Positions 1 through 6,809 of a DNA stretch of 6,843 nt are shown one piece after another; the stretch's first letter is position 1, and every line of letters starts with the position of its first letter. The notes beneath the pieces are model-generated. The model was given only the letters and a program-made list of their open reading frames with translations. It was not told the DNA's origin and made no database searches. Where the stretch lies: contig JAQIDA010000270.1 in NCBI GenBank assembly GCA_027858275.1, positions 1 to 6,843 on the forward strand, read 5' to 3'. A program made the position numbers and the translations under genes. The stretch comes from Candidatus Kapaibacterium sp. GTDB lineage: Bacteria > Bacteroidota > Ignavibacteria > Kapaibacteriales > UBA2268.

Positions 1-6
1 GTTAAT

Positions 7-31
7 CTGTTGATATATATTATATTAACAA
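7..31. terminator. Possible AT-rich hairpin directly after thiC
   Basis: An imperfect inverted repeat abuts the thiC stop codon. Bases 8-17 pair with 21-30 around a 3-base loop; on the plus strand this is ten continuous pairs including one G-T wobble, while on the minus strand that pair becomes an A-C mismatch. It sits where a transcript end could lie, but it is almost all A-T and no U-tract can be seen before the window ends. The better pairing on the plus strand would suit a convergent gene arriving from the left. Weak call. Confidence 0.25.
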
Positions 32-1858
32 TTATGACTTAATATAAATATCGCCGCCTTTTGCTTTGAAATCTTCGGATTTTTCAGCGAGCTTTTTAGC
101 GAGATCACGCACTTCGCGAGTTGACTTCATAGAACAGAAATGTTCGCCGCACATTGAGCAGAAATGAGATGTTTTGCTACCTTCGTCCGGTAGTGTCGCG
201 TCGTGATATTTAATCGCCGTTTCCGAATCAAGCGCGATATTGAACTGATCTCTCCAACGGAATTCAAAACGCGCTTTGCTCATGGCATTGTCGCGCACTT
301 GCGCTCCGGGATGTCCTTTGGCAAGATCGGCAGCGTGTGCCGCAAGTTTGTAAGTAATAACTCCTACTTTCACATCTTCTTTTTCCGGCAGACCGAGATG
401 CTCCTTCGGAGTAACATAGCAAAGCATCGCCGCGCCGAACCAAGCAATCATCGCGCCGCCGATTGCAGAAGTTATATGATCGTAACCCGGAGCAATGTCA
501 GTTGTCAGCGGACCGAGTGTATAAAAAGGGGCTTCCATACAATGCTCAAGCTGTAAATCCATATTCTCTTTGACTTTGTGCATTGGGACATGTCCCGGAC
601 CTTCGATCAGTACCTGAACATTGTGTTTCCAAGCGGTTTTAGTCAATAGGCCGAGAGTTTTCAATTCGCCGAATTGGGCTTTGTCATTAGCGTCCGCTAT
701 AGCCCCCGGACGAAGACCGTCACCGAGAGAAACGCCGACATCATAGGCCGCGAGAATTTCGCAGATTTCATCAAATTTTGTAAACAGGAAGTTTTCCTGA
801 TGATGCAGCAAGCACCATTTCGCCATGATAGAGCCGCCTCGTGAGACAATTCCGGTCATTCGCTTGCTCGTCATCGGAATATGCTCCCAAAGCAAGCCCG
901 CGTGAATTGTGAAGTAATCAACACCCTGCTCCGCTTGTTCGATTAGGGTATCTCTGTAGATTTCCCAAGTAAGTTTTTCCACATCGCCCTTAACTTTTTC
1001 AAGTGCCTGATATAGAGGAACCGTGCCGACCGGTACGGGAGAATTGCGAACAATCCATTCACGAGTTTCGTGAATGTTTTCTCCGGTTGATAAATCCATG
1101 ATTGTATCAGCTCCCCAACGGAAGGACCAAACAGCTTTTTCCACTTCTTCATGAATGCTCGAAGACAGGGGCGAATTACCAATATTGGAGTTGATTTTCA
1201 CGAGGAAATTGCGTCCGATAATCATCGGTTCGCTTTCCGGGTGATTGATATTCGCCGGAATTATCGCGCGTCCTCGAGCGACTTCATCACGCACAAATTC
1301 CGGAGTTATGTGACTTTTCGGAGTGTTCGCCCCAAAACTTTCACCTTCGTGCTGATGTCCGATATCGTCCATCATATCAATTTTCTGATTTTCGCGAATA
1401 GCGATATATTCCATTTCAGGAGTGATTATTCCTTGCTTAGCGTAGTAGAGCTGAGATATTTCTTTGCCCTTTTTCGCTTTGAGCGGATGCTTGTTCAGGT
1501 GGTCAAAGCGGAGATAGTCCAGATTTTTATCGGCAATACGCTGATTGCAGTATTCCGAACTGAATTTGTCCAATCTTTCGCAGTCATTACGATCTTCAAT
1601 CCACGATTCTCTGATTTTCGGGACGCCGATTTTCACGTCGATTTCTACACTCGGGTCGGTGAACGGTCCGGATGTATCATATACTGTTATCGGATCGTTT
1701 TTATAGATTGTTCCGTCTGTATCGACCGTATCGGACAGGCGAATTTCGCGCATCGCAACTTTTATTTTGTACAGTTTGCCGTCTACAAATATCTTCTTTG
1801 AACCCGGGAAAGGTTTTCGGGAAATACTTGTTTCGTTTGGTATAATTTCTTGTTTCAT
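32..1858 (-). CDS. thiC: Phosphomethylpyrimidine synthase ThiC, complete, 608 aa
   Basis: ThiC is a cytosolic radical-SAM enzyme that rearranges 5-aminoimidazole ribotide into hydroxymethylpyrimidine phosphate, the pyrimidine half of thiamine. Seen in the sequence: an N-terminal ThiC-associated region (about residues 15-120), then the barrel core with NINHPESEPMIIGRNF (203-218), the DLSTG motif (255-259), SRGGSIMAKW (339-348), SLGDGLRPG (377-385) and EGPGHVPMH (419-427). The C-terminal cluster motif CSMCGEHFC places the three 4Fe-4S cysteines at 567, 570 and 575 (CX2CX4C). His423 and His487 sit where the family's metal-binding histidines are expected. The length is normal for the long bacterial form and nothing essential is missing. 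The start at MKQEII gives the usual N-terminus; only a weak AG-rich stretch precedes it, so the ribosome site does not decide the start. It lies 79 bases after thiS and probably shares the TPP-riboswitch-controlled transcript. The assignment is essentially certain. Confidence 0.98.
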   Translation of the reverse strand: MKQEIIPNETSISRKPFPGSKKIFVDGKLYKIKVAMREIRLSDTVDTDGTIYKNDPITVYDTSGPFTDPSVEIDVKIGVPKIRESWIEDRNDCERLDKFSSEYCNQRIADKNLDYLRFDHLNKHPLKAKKGKEISQLYYAKQGIITPEMEYIAIRENQKIDMMDDIGHQHEGESFGANTPKSHITPEFVRDEVARGRAIIPANINHPESEPMIIGRNFLVKINSNIGNSPLSSSIHEEVEKAVWSFRWGADTIMDLSTGENIHETREWIVRNSPVPVGTVPLYQALEKVKGDVEKLTWEIYRDTLIEQAEQGVDYFTIHAGLLWEHIPMTSKRMTGIVSRGGSIMAKWCLLHHQENFLFTKFDEICEILAAYDVGVSLGDGLRPGAIADANDKAQFGELKTLGLLTKTAWKHNVQVLIEGPGHVPMHKVKENMDLQLEHCMEAPFYTLGPLTTDIAPGYDHITSAIGGAMIAWFGAAMLCYVTPKEHLGLPEKEDVKVGVITYKLAAHAADLAKGHPGAQVRDNAMSKARFEFRWRDQFNIALDSETAIKYHDATLPDEGSKTSHFCSMCGEHFCSMKSTREVRDLAKKLAEKSEDFKAKGGDIYIKS

Positions 1859-1937
1859 CTCATCTTATGTATATCATTGAAAAATATGTTCTTAGTTGCC
1901 GAGGTTGATATGATTTATTTGTCTTATTAAATTAATC

Positions 1938-2141
1938 TTAACCGCCTCGAGTTGCTTTTATTATAATTACTTTGTCGTTCTCTTTCAGCTTAGTATCATT
2001 CCATTTGTCCTTTGGAATAACGGATTCGTTCAATGCCAAAGCGCAGCCTTGAGTATCATCCATGCCGATTTCTTCAAGCATTAACCGCAAAGAAACAGCT
2101 TCGCTCAAGGAACGTTCCTCATCGTTTATATATATTTTCAT
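1938..2141 (-). CDS. thiS: Sulfur carrier protein ThiS, complete, 67 aa
   Basis: ThiS is a small ubiquitin-like protein. Its C-terminal glycine is adenylated and converted to a thiocarboxylate that donates sulfur to thiazole synthase ThiG. Seen: a 67-residue protein, typical for the family, starting MKIYIND (first beta strand), with a middle LMLEEIG helix, the ALALNESVIPKDKW segment typical of ThiS/MoaD folds, a KVIIIKATRGG end and the diagnostic terminal Gly-Gly (66-67). MoaD is less likely because of the short length and the TPP riboswitch about 30 bases upstream. No Shine-Dalgarno sequence precedes the start; the leader reads AAACAACACAAG before ATG. It is the first gene after the riboswitch, with thiC next. 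The partner genes thiG, thiF and thiH are not in the window. Confidence 0.93.
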   Translation of the reverse strand: MKIYINDEERSLSEAVSLRLMLEEIGMDDTQGCALALNESVIPKDKWNDTKLKENDKVIIIKATRGG

Positions 2142-2173
2142 CTTGTGTTGTTTGGGGCTTTAAGAGAGGCGAT

Positions 2174-2255
2174 TCTATGCTCCCTGTATCGGCATTATCC
2201 GTATCAGGTTCAAAGGGTTTGCTCTCAGCCGCAATTCGCGGCACCCCTGCTCAAT
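2174..2255 (-). promoter_or_regulatory. TPP riboswitch (THI box) aptamer upstream of thiS-thiC
   Basis: Read on the minus strand, this matches the TPP aptamer element by element. GGGGUGCC begins near 2247. A perfect 5-bp P3 stem (GCCGC/GCGGC, 2238-2242 with 2228-2232) closes a 5-base loop. CUGAGA follows (2223-2228), then ACCC (2215-2218), which pairs with the GGGU of the opening to form P2. ACCUGAU (2203-2209), GGAUAAUGCC (2191-2200) and AGGGA (2181-2185) form the P4/P5 pyrophosphate-sensing arm with CCUG/CAGG and CGG/CCG stems. P1 is weak: only a GC/GC core plus wobbles can be drawn. The 3' boundary is therefore approximate. In this class, binding of TPP shuts off downstream thiamine genes, here thiS and thiC. 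The about 33 bases between aptamer and start codon have no U-run, so the off-switch is not an obvious intrinsic terminator. Confidence 0.95.
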
Positions 2256-2256
2256 A

Positions 2257-2284
2257 TTAATAATCATGTCTATTATTTTTTCAA
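2257..2284 (-). promoter_or_regulatory. Possible promoter for the riboswitch-thiS-thiC transcript
   Basis: On the minus strand TTGAAA (2279-2284) is followed after 16 bases by TATTAA (2257-2262), which would start transcription a few bases before the aptamer at about 2250. The position is what one would expect for a riboswitch leader, and the surrounding sequence is very AT-rich. The match to a sigma-70-type promoter is moderate and such matches are common by chance in AT-rich DNA. If the host belongs to Bacteroidota, its main sigma factor uses a different consensus and this call would be wrong. Confidence 0.3.
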
Positions 2285-2336
2285 CCGAGTAAATTTACTA
2301 AGAAAAGAATTGTTTGCCAAAGAATAAAAAAGAAAA

Positions 2337-2372
2337 TTTGTTAGATAATTGATTCTGCCATGATATAACAAA
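2337..2372. repeat. 7-bp perfect inverted repeat in the thi upstream region
   Basis: TTTGTTA (2337-2343) and TAACAAA (2366-2372) are perfect reverse complements separated by 22 bases. The repeat lies about 85 bases upstream of the riboswitch, in AT-rich DNA with no gene. It could be a regulator site or chance; short AT-rich palindromes are frequent and no second copy was seen in the window. Confidence 0.25.
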
Positions 2373-2410
2373 CGGAATTACATTTAATCGATAACAGAGA
2401 AACATTGGAC

Positions 2411-2453
2411 GAGCAGAACCGCACTCTGCCGAAGGTCTATCCACTCTTCGGCG
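2411..2453 (-). other. Two overlapping small hairpins just downstream of the NdpA-like gene
   Basis: Two stems share bases and cannot both form fully. GCAGA/TCTGC (2413-2417 with 2425-2429) has a 7-base loop. GCCGAAG/CTTCGGC (2428-2434 with 2446-2452) is 7 bp with an 11-base loop. The stretch is more GC-rich than the AT-rich DNA to its left. It begins about 28 bases past the NdpA-like stop codon in transcription order, a reasonable place for a transcript-end structure. No U-tract follows on the minus strand, so a standard intrinsic terminator is not supported. Seen: the pairing. Inferred: any role in 3'-end formation or mRNA stability. Confidence 0.35.
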
Positions 2454-2480
2454 AGTCTATGAAGCAAATCTTTCTCTTCC

Positions 2481-3554
2481 CTACATATTTTGAAAAGGTC
2501 TGCCCAAAATCTTAACGATTGTGAAATTCGGATGCTGAAAATCGAGGCTCTGTAATTCATTGAGCGAATCCACTATCTGAATATCCAGGTCGAATGTTTT
2601 GACAGGTCCGGTTATTTTTACCTTGTTAGGGAAATTTATTTTGCGCCAGTCGAGTTTGCCTCTGATTAATGTGTCGTCCGGAGATATACTTTGCGGCAGA
2701 TAGTTAGCGACATCCGCGGCATAGGAATTCAATACATCAGTATCCTCAAAATTCTGACTTACGAATATTAAAGGATCAATCTCCAAAGTTTCTTCCTCAG
2801 ACTCGATTTGGAATTCCGCGTGCAGAGCGTCAAGCATTGTGTTTTTCTGATCGAGACTGTCAATACTGTTCATAATGAAGTTCTCAGTCGCCTCGTAAAA
2901 ACGTTTGCTCTGAATTTTAGGATTGTTCTCAACACTAAAGCCAAGGAAGTCTTTATAGAAATACTCAGCGGGTTTGGAATCAATTCTGAATTGATTATCG
3001 AGCAGCATACATCCGTAGTGGCTGTGCGGATATTCTAATTCTTCCGAGTTTCTTTCATATATAATACCGGCTTTATAAAGTTTTTGAGTCGGGCTGAGGA
3101 AAACATCGTTGAGATACTCTATGTTTGATGACTCAAACCGCAAAGCTTCGTGCATTTCCGCTTTCAGAGCGATATATACATAACTGCCAATCGGAGTAGT
3201 TGCTTCGACAACAATCAGCCATCCGCCGGGTATATTACTTGATTTTTGAGCTTCCGCCAAGATGCGAGCTATATCAGCAGATTTACTTAGAAAATCATCA
3301 TCCCCGCTATTTTTCATTCGCTTTGTAATTCCGTAAAAACTACTTTCGAGTGTATCTTCAACCTCGAGTTCAAATGATTTTGAATTCTGTGAAGCGGCTT
3401 TTTTCAGACGTTCTTTCATAGTTTCAATAACTTTGTTGTTGAGTTGCAACATTGAATCAGACTCTAAAATAGTCGCTGTTTCCAGACCTTCAACTTTTTC
3501 AAGTATCTGATGAGCCGCGGCTCTGTTAAATGTCAAATCATCAAAATTTATCAT
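2481..3554 (-). CDS. Probable 37-kDa nucleoid-associated protein, NdpA/YejK-like, 357 aa
   Basis: The family (37-kD nucleoid-associated bacterial protein, known from E. coli YejK/NdpA) comprises soluble proteins recovered with the nucleoid; the molecular role is poorly defined. Evidence is remembered family pattern, not a search. The N-terminus has an AAAHQILEKVEGLE stretch (12-25) like the family's opening helix. A hydrophobic strand pair GGWLIVVEATT and GSYVYIALKA (110-132) follows a polar helix. The strongest match is EYFYKDFLGFSVENNPKIQS (197-216), continuing as an aromatic and acidic helix to 227, which lines up with the FFMDFLG segment of NdpA followed by its conserved helix. Near the C-terminus, KLDWRKINFPNKVKITGP (300-317) resembles the terminal beta strands. 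The length fits. No signal peptide or membrane segment is visible. The start is supported by AAAGGG six bases before ATG. It is 65 bases downstream of the SDR gene and could be cotranscribed. If not this family, it is an uncharacterised soluble acidic protein. Confidence 0.65.
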   Translation of the reverse strand: MINFDDLTFNRAAAHQILEKVEGLETATILESDSMLQLNNKVIETMKERLKKAASQNSKSFELEVEDTLESSFYGITKRMKNSGDDDFLSKSADIARILAEAQKSSNIPGGWLIVVEATTPIGSYVYIALKAEMHEALRFESSNIEYLNDVFLSPTQKLYKAGIIYERNSEELEYPHSHYGCMLLDNQFRIDSKPAEYFYKDFLGFSVENNPKIQSKRFYEATENFIMNSIDSLDQKNTMLDALHAEFQIESEEETLEIDPLIFVSQNFEDTDVLNSYAADVANYLPQSISPDDTLIRGKLDWRKINFPNKVKITGPVKTFDLDIQIVDSLNELQSLDFQHPNFTIVKILGRPFQNM

Positions 3555-3619
3555 GGGTTTCCCTTTCAGCCTTTATTTTGGCAAAGATTGTGTTTATTCA
3601 AATGTTATAGGTCTGTTTT

Positions 3620-4402
3620 CTACTTATCTAAAACTTTCATCATCAACTTCGTCACCCATCTGTGCGGCAAGAACCTGACTTTCACGGCTGCGATTTTATT
3701 CAAAATACCGTGTATCGCGCTGTGTTTTCCGGACATCATTGATTCATATCCATATTCGGCTACAGAACGAGAACTCGCCGTAGAGAAATTATTGAACATG
3801 ATAGATTTTCCGGCTCCTGAGTCTTCTCCGAATCCTGATTTGGTCGCTCCGGGGCATAATGCAGTTACTGTAACTCCGCTGCCGTTCGCTTCCGCAGCGA
3901 CTGCTTCAGTGAATGACAGGACATAAGATTTTGTCGCTCCGTATACTGCCATCATCGGCATGGGCTGATAGGCGGCTGTTGAGGCAACATTTAGTATTCG
4001 TCCTTTTCCCACTGAAATCATTTTTTTTAGATACAATTTCGTGAAATGAGTAAGAGTGGAAATATTTAAATTAATCATATCAGATTCCCGCTGCCAATCA
4101 TTGTCGGCAAACTTGCCGAATTGAGCAAAACCAGCGTTGTTTATCAAATAATCAATTTGAATTCCGGCTTCCTCAATTTCTTCGGAAATTTCCTGAACGG
4201 ACTGCGCGGAAGACAGATCTTTAGCAATTACTTTCACATCAATTTGATGTTTATTTTTCAACTCATCTGCGAGCATATTCAATTTGTCTTCGCTTCGAGC
4301 AACAATCACAAGATTCACTCCCCTTTCTGCGAATACTTTCGCGAATTCGTAGCCGATTCCTCCGGAAGCTCCTGTTATAAGTGCTGTTTCGTATTGTTTC
4401 AT
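3620..4402 (-). CDS. Short-chain dehydrogenase/reductase (SDR), classical type, 260 aa
   Basis: An NAD(P)-dependent oxidoreductase of the classical SDR fold, probably cytosolic; the substrate cannot be told from sequence. Seen: the nucleotide-binding loop TGASGGIG (10-17); ARSEDKL (35-41), where the arginine after the second strand suggests NADPH preference; a DLSS acidic site (62-65); NNAG (88-91); the active-site Asn in the NLNIS helix (about 113); and the catalytic Ser141, Tyr154 and Lys158 in YGATK. The CPGATKSGF loop (183-191) follows, then a variable substrate-binding end rich in Met and Ser and a basic C-terminal tail. The overall pattern resembles the DltE/YqjQ-like group (COG0300). 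The start is well supported by GGAG five to six bases before ATG. It lies downstream of the twin hairpins and upstream of the NdpA-like gene. The family call is secure; the function beyond it is open. Confidence 0.95.
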   Translation of the reverse strand: MKQYETALITGASGGIGYEFAKVFAERGVNLVIVARSEDKLNMLADELKNKHQIDVKVIAKDLSSAQSVQEISEEIEEAGIQIDYLINNAGFAQFGKFADNDWQRESDMINLNISTLTHFTKLYLKKMISVGKGRILNVASTAAYQPMPMMAVYGATKSYVLSFTEAVAAEANGSGVTVTALCPGATKSGFGEDSGAGKSIMFNNFSTASSRSVAEYGYESMMSGKHSAIHGILNKIAAVKVRFLPHRWVTKLMMKVLDK

Positions 4403-4440
4403 TTTTCTCCGATAAATTTGTTTCTTGTGTTTCCTGCTCA

Positions 4441-4473
4441 GATGTCAGACACTCCGAGAAAGTGTCTGACATC
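4441..4473. repeat. Perfect hairpin repeat, copy 1 (13-bp stem, 7-base loop)
   Basis: GATGTCAGACACT (4441-4453) and AGTGTCTGACATC (4461-4473) are exact reverse complements around the loop CCGAGAA (4454-4460). It lies 38 bases from the SDR start codon and is transcribed, if read through from purL, after that gene's stop. No T-run follows on the minus strand, so it is not a standard terminator. Together with copy 2 it looks like an intergenic palindromic (REP/BIME-like) element. No transposase is in the window. Confidence 0.9.
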
Positions 4474-4497
4474 GAAGAATTTCTCACTTCTAACTAA

Positions 4498-4530
4498 GAT
4501 GTCCTACACTCCGAGAAAGTGTAGGACATC
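4498..4530. repeat. Perfect hairpin repeat, copy 2, with compensated stem changes
   Basis: GATGTCCTACACT (4498-4510) and AGTGTAGGACATC (4518-4530) pair exactly around the same CCGAGAA loop (4511-4517). Relative to copy 1, stem bases 7 and 8 change from AG to CT, and the opposite arm changes from CT to AG, so all 13 pairs are kept. Since the loop is asymmetric, both copies are in the same orientation, spaced 57 bases start to start. The 24-base spacer between them is not obviously repeated. It lies 38 bases beyond the purL stop. Confidence 0.9.
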
Positions 4531-4568
4531 AAGATAAGTCTCTTCGTGTCAAACATCTTGGATAATAT

Positions 4569-6809
4569 TTATTGCTGCATTCTTGACGGAATGGCGTCTT
4601 CATATTCTTTTTCGATTTCAGCAACTGTTGTTTCAAAACAGCCTTTGATTTCGAATTTATCATTGACTACAGTTCCGAGTTTTGTCATCGGCACATTGTT
4701 GTTATCGCATATAGTTTTGAGTTCCGCTACTTTGGCGGAATCAAGAGAAACAACGATTCTTGACTGTGATTCGCCGAAAAGTTTTGCGGCTGTTAATTCG
4801 CCGGACAATTCAACTTCGCATCCGAGTTTGTTTTTACCGAATGATTTTTCAGCTAAACATACTGCTATACCACCTTCGGCAGTATCATGAGCAGAGTTAA
4901 CTACTGATGAACGAATGGCAGTAAGAGTAGCTTTCTGCAGGCGTTTCTCTTCTTCAATATCGATAATCGGAGCTTCGCCGCTGATAGTACCGTGAATTTG
5001 TTTCAGGTATTCCGAGCCGCCGAATTCTTGTCTGTCGTTACCGAGAATATATATTTCGTCGCCTTCTTTTTTGAAATTAAGGCTCATTGTTTTATTCAAA
5101 TCATCGATCAAACCAAGCATACCGATTGTCGGTGTCGGATTGACAGCTCTGTTTCTTGATTCATTGTGGAAGCTGACGTTTCCGCCTGTTACAGGTGTGC
5201 CGAGTGCGCGGCAAGCGTCGCCCATACCTTTGATAGCTTCTTTGAAAGTCCAGAATACTTCGGGATCATCAGGATTACCGAAATTGAGGCAGTTGGTGAT
5301 CGCAACCGGCTCGGCACCGACGCAAACAACGTTTCTTGCTGCTTCGGCAACAGCGCTCATTGCTCCGTTGTAGGGATTCAAATATGTATAGCGGCTGTTA
5401 CAATCCGTACACAATGCAATGCCTTTGCCGGGAAGTTCTTTCAATCTGATAACAGCGGCATCGCCTTTGATATTAACAGAATTAGTTCTTACTTGAGAGT
5501 CATATTGTTCAAATATCCAACGTTTGGATGCGATTGTAGGAGTCGATATCAATTTAAAGAACGCGTCTTTGAGGCTGATATCTGTTTTCAGATTTGTAGT
5601 ATCAAAAGCACGAGTTTCTTTCAGATATTTAGGCTCGATTGCTTTGGGATCGTTTTGAGGAGCGCCGCCGCCGAGAACCAGAGGTTCAGCATCCATTTGT
5701 ACAACGGTTTTGCCTTCTCTTCTGATATTCAGGATGCCGTCGTTGGTGATAATGCCAATCAGAGTGATCGGGACATCCCATTTGTCGCATATTTCAATAG
5801 CTTTTTCTTCTTTGCCTTTTTCAATGATGAAGAGCATGCGCTCCTGAGATTCGGAGAGCATGATTTCATAAGCACTCATACCTTCTTCTCGCATCGGAAC
5901 TTTGTCGAGATCGACATCCATACCGACATCTGTACGTGCGCTCATTTCGGAAGTTGAACAGCATATACCTGCCGCGCCCATATCCTGAACGGCAACAACA
6001 ACATCTGCTTCAATCAATTCCAAAGTGGCTTCGAGTAATAATTTTTCAGCAAAAGGATCGCCGACTTGAACGGTCGGGCGCATATCTTCTGTTTGCTCGT
6101 CAAATTCTCTTGAGGCTAAGAGAGAAGCACCGTGAATACCGTCACGACCTGTGCTGCTGCCTACAATAAATACAGGATTGCCGGGACCGGCCGCAGCCGC
6201 CGAAGCAGTTTTATCCGCTTTGCATATACCGACAGCCATTGCGTTAATCAATGGATTGTCATGGTAGCAGTCATCGAAATAGATTTCGCCGCCTACTGTA
6301 GGTACGCCGAAAGAATTTCCGTAATGACCAATTCCCTCAACAGCTCCGCGCATCAAGTATTTGATTCTGCCTGATTCCAATTCGCCGAAACGCAATGAAT
6401 TCAAAGCAGCTATCGGACGCGCGCCCATTGAGAAAATGTCTCTGAGAATTCCGCCTACACCAGTTGCCGCACCTTGGAAAGGTTCAATAGCAGAAGGGTG
6501 GTTATGGCTTTCGATTTTGAAGCAGATAGCGTATCCGTCACCGATGTCGATCAAACCCGCATTTTCTTCTCCCGCGTCGACAAGCATTCTGCCGCCTGAG
6601 CGAGGCAGGGTCTTCAATTGTTTGATAGAATTTTTATAGGAGCAGTGTTCGCTCCACATCACACCGTAAACGCCAAGTTCGGTATAAGTAGGCTTTCTGC
6701 CGAGTATTTCCAATACCTGTGAGTATTCGTCATCTGTTAAACCGACTTCGTGAGCAGTTTCGAGAGTGACATCAATTTCAGACCAAAGTTTATCGTTATT
6801 CTCAATCAT
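4569..6809 (-). CDS. purL: Phosphoribosylformylglycinamidine synthase subunit PurL (small form), 746 aa
   Basis: PurL catalyses the ATP-dependent amidation of FGAR to FGAM, the fourth step of purine synthesis. It receives ammonia from the glutaminase PurQ, with PurS bridging the two. At 746 residues it is the small form, lacking the fused glutaminase of the about 1,300-residue enzyme, so purS and purQ should exist elsewhere. Seen: MWSEHCSYKNS (51-61) with the active-site His55; KIESHNHPSAIEPFQG (98-113); GGILRDIFSMGARP (119-132); GRDGIHGAS (221-229); QDMGAAGI (275-282); and LSESQERML (318-326), all hallmarks of the first half. The second, pseudo-symmetric half has TGGNVSFHNES and HDTAEGGIAVCLAE. 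The protein is complete. The start has no Shine-Dalgarno sequence (GATTGAAAA before ATG) but gives the usual N-terminus. Only 34 bases upstream are visible, so the promoter cannot be judged. The assignment is certain. Confidence 0.98.
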   Translation of the reverse strand: MIENNDKLWSEIDVTLETAHEVGLTDDEYSQVLEILGRKPTYTELGVYGVMWSEHCSYKNSIKQLKTLPRSGGRMLVDAGEENAGLIDIGDGYAICFKIESHNHPSAIEPFQGAATGVGGILRDIFSMGARPIAALNSLRFGELESGRIKYLMRGAVEGIGHYGNSFGVPTVGGEIYFDDCYHDNPLINAMAVGICKADKTASAAAAGPGNPVFIVGSSTGRDGIHGASLLASREFDEQTEDMRPTVQVGDPFAEKLLLEATLELIEADVVVAVQDMGAAGICCSTSEMSARTDVGMDVDLDKVPMREEGMSAYEIMLSESQERMLFIIEKGKEEKAIEICDKWDVPITLIGIITNDGILNIRREGKTVVQMDAEPLVLGGGAPQNDPKAIEPKYLKETRAFDTTNLKTDISLKDAFFKLISTPTIASKRWIFEQYDSQVRTNSVNIKGDAAVIRLKELPGKGIALCTDCNSRYTYLNPYNGAMSAVAEAARNVVCVGAEPVAITNCLNFGNPDDPEVFWTFKEAIKGMGDACRALGTPVTGGNVSFHNESRNRAVNPTPTIGMLGLIDDLNKTMSLNFKKEGDEIYILGNDRQEFGGSEYLKQIHGTISGEAPIIDIEEEKRLQKATLTAIRSSVVNSAHDTAEGGIAVCLAEKSFGKNKLGCEVELSGELTAAKLFGESQSRIVVSLDSAKVAELKTICDNNNVPMTKLGTVVNDKFEIKGCFETTVAEIEKEYEDAIPSRMQQ

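Noticed and set aside
1151..1801. A 216-codon open frame on the plus strand opposite thiC
   Set aside because: It is a shadow of thiC. The translation is rich in Phe, Ile and Arg, has no family resemblance, and the opposite strand encodes a fully conserved enzyme.
1859..1937. A second regulatory element between thiS and thiC
   Set aside because: Only a weak 6-bp inverted repeat (ATATCA/TGATAT) with a 29-base loop is present; nothing beyond chance for AT-rich DNA.
2033..2327. Two short plus-strand open frames over thiS and its leader
   Set aside because: They overlap thiS and the conserved TPP aptamer on the opposite strand, which fully explain the sequence.
2401..2460. A tRNA gene suggested by the GGTTCTGC stretch on the minus strand
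   Set aside because: No acceptor stem, no D-arm and no anticodon arm of correct spacing can be drawn; the stems overlap instead of forming a cloverleaf.
4441..4530. A CRISPR array or intrinsic terminator pair
   Set aside because: There are only two units, each palindromic throughout and differing in the stem, with one spacer. No T-run follows on either strand as a terminator would need.
4121..4537. An open frame on the plus strand running from the SDR gene through both hairpin repeats
   Set aside because: Half is antisense to the SDR gene and the rest translates the palindromes, giving repeated SDTPRKC/SYTPRKC segments; no start signal or family match.
5166..5957. A 263-codon open frame on the plus strand opposite purL
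   Set aside because: It is antisense to conserved PurL motifs and its Cys/Phe-rich, low-complexity composition is typical of a reversed coding strand.
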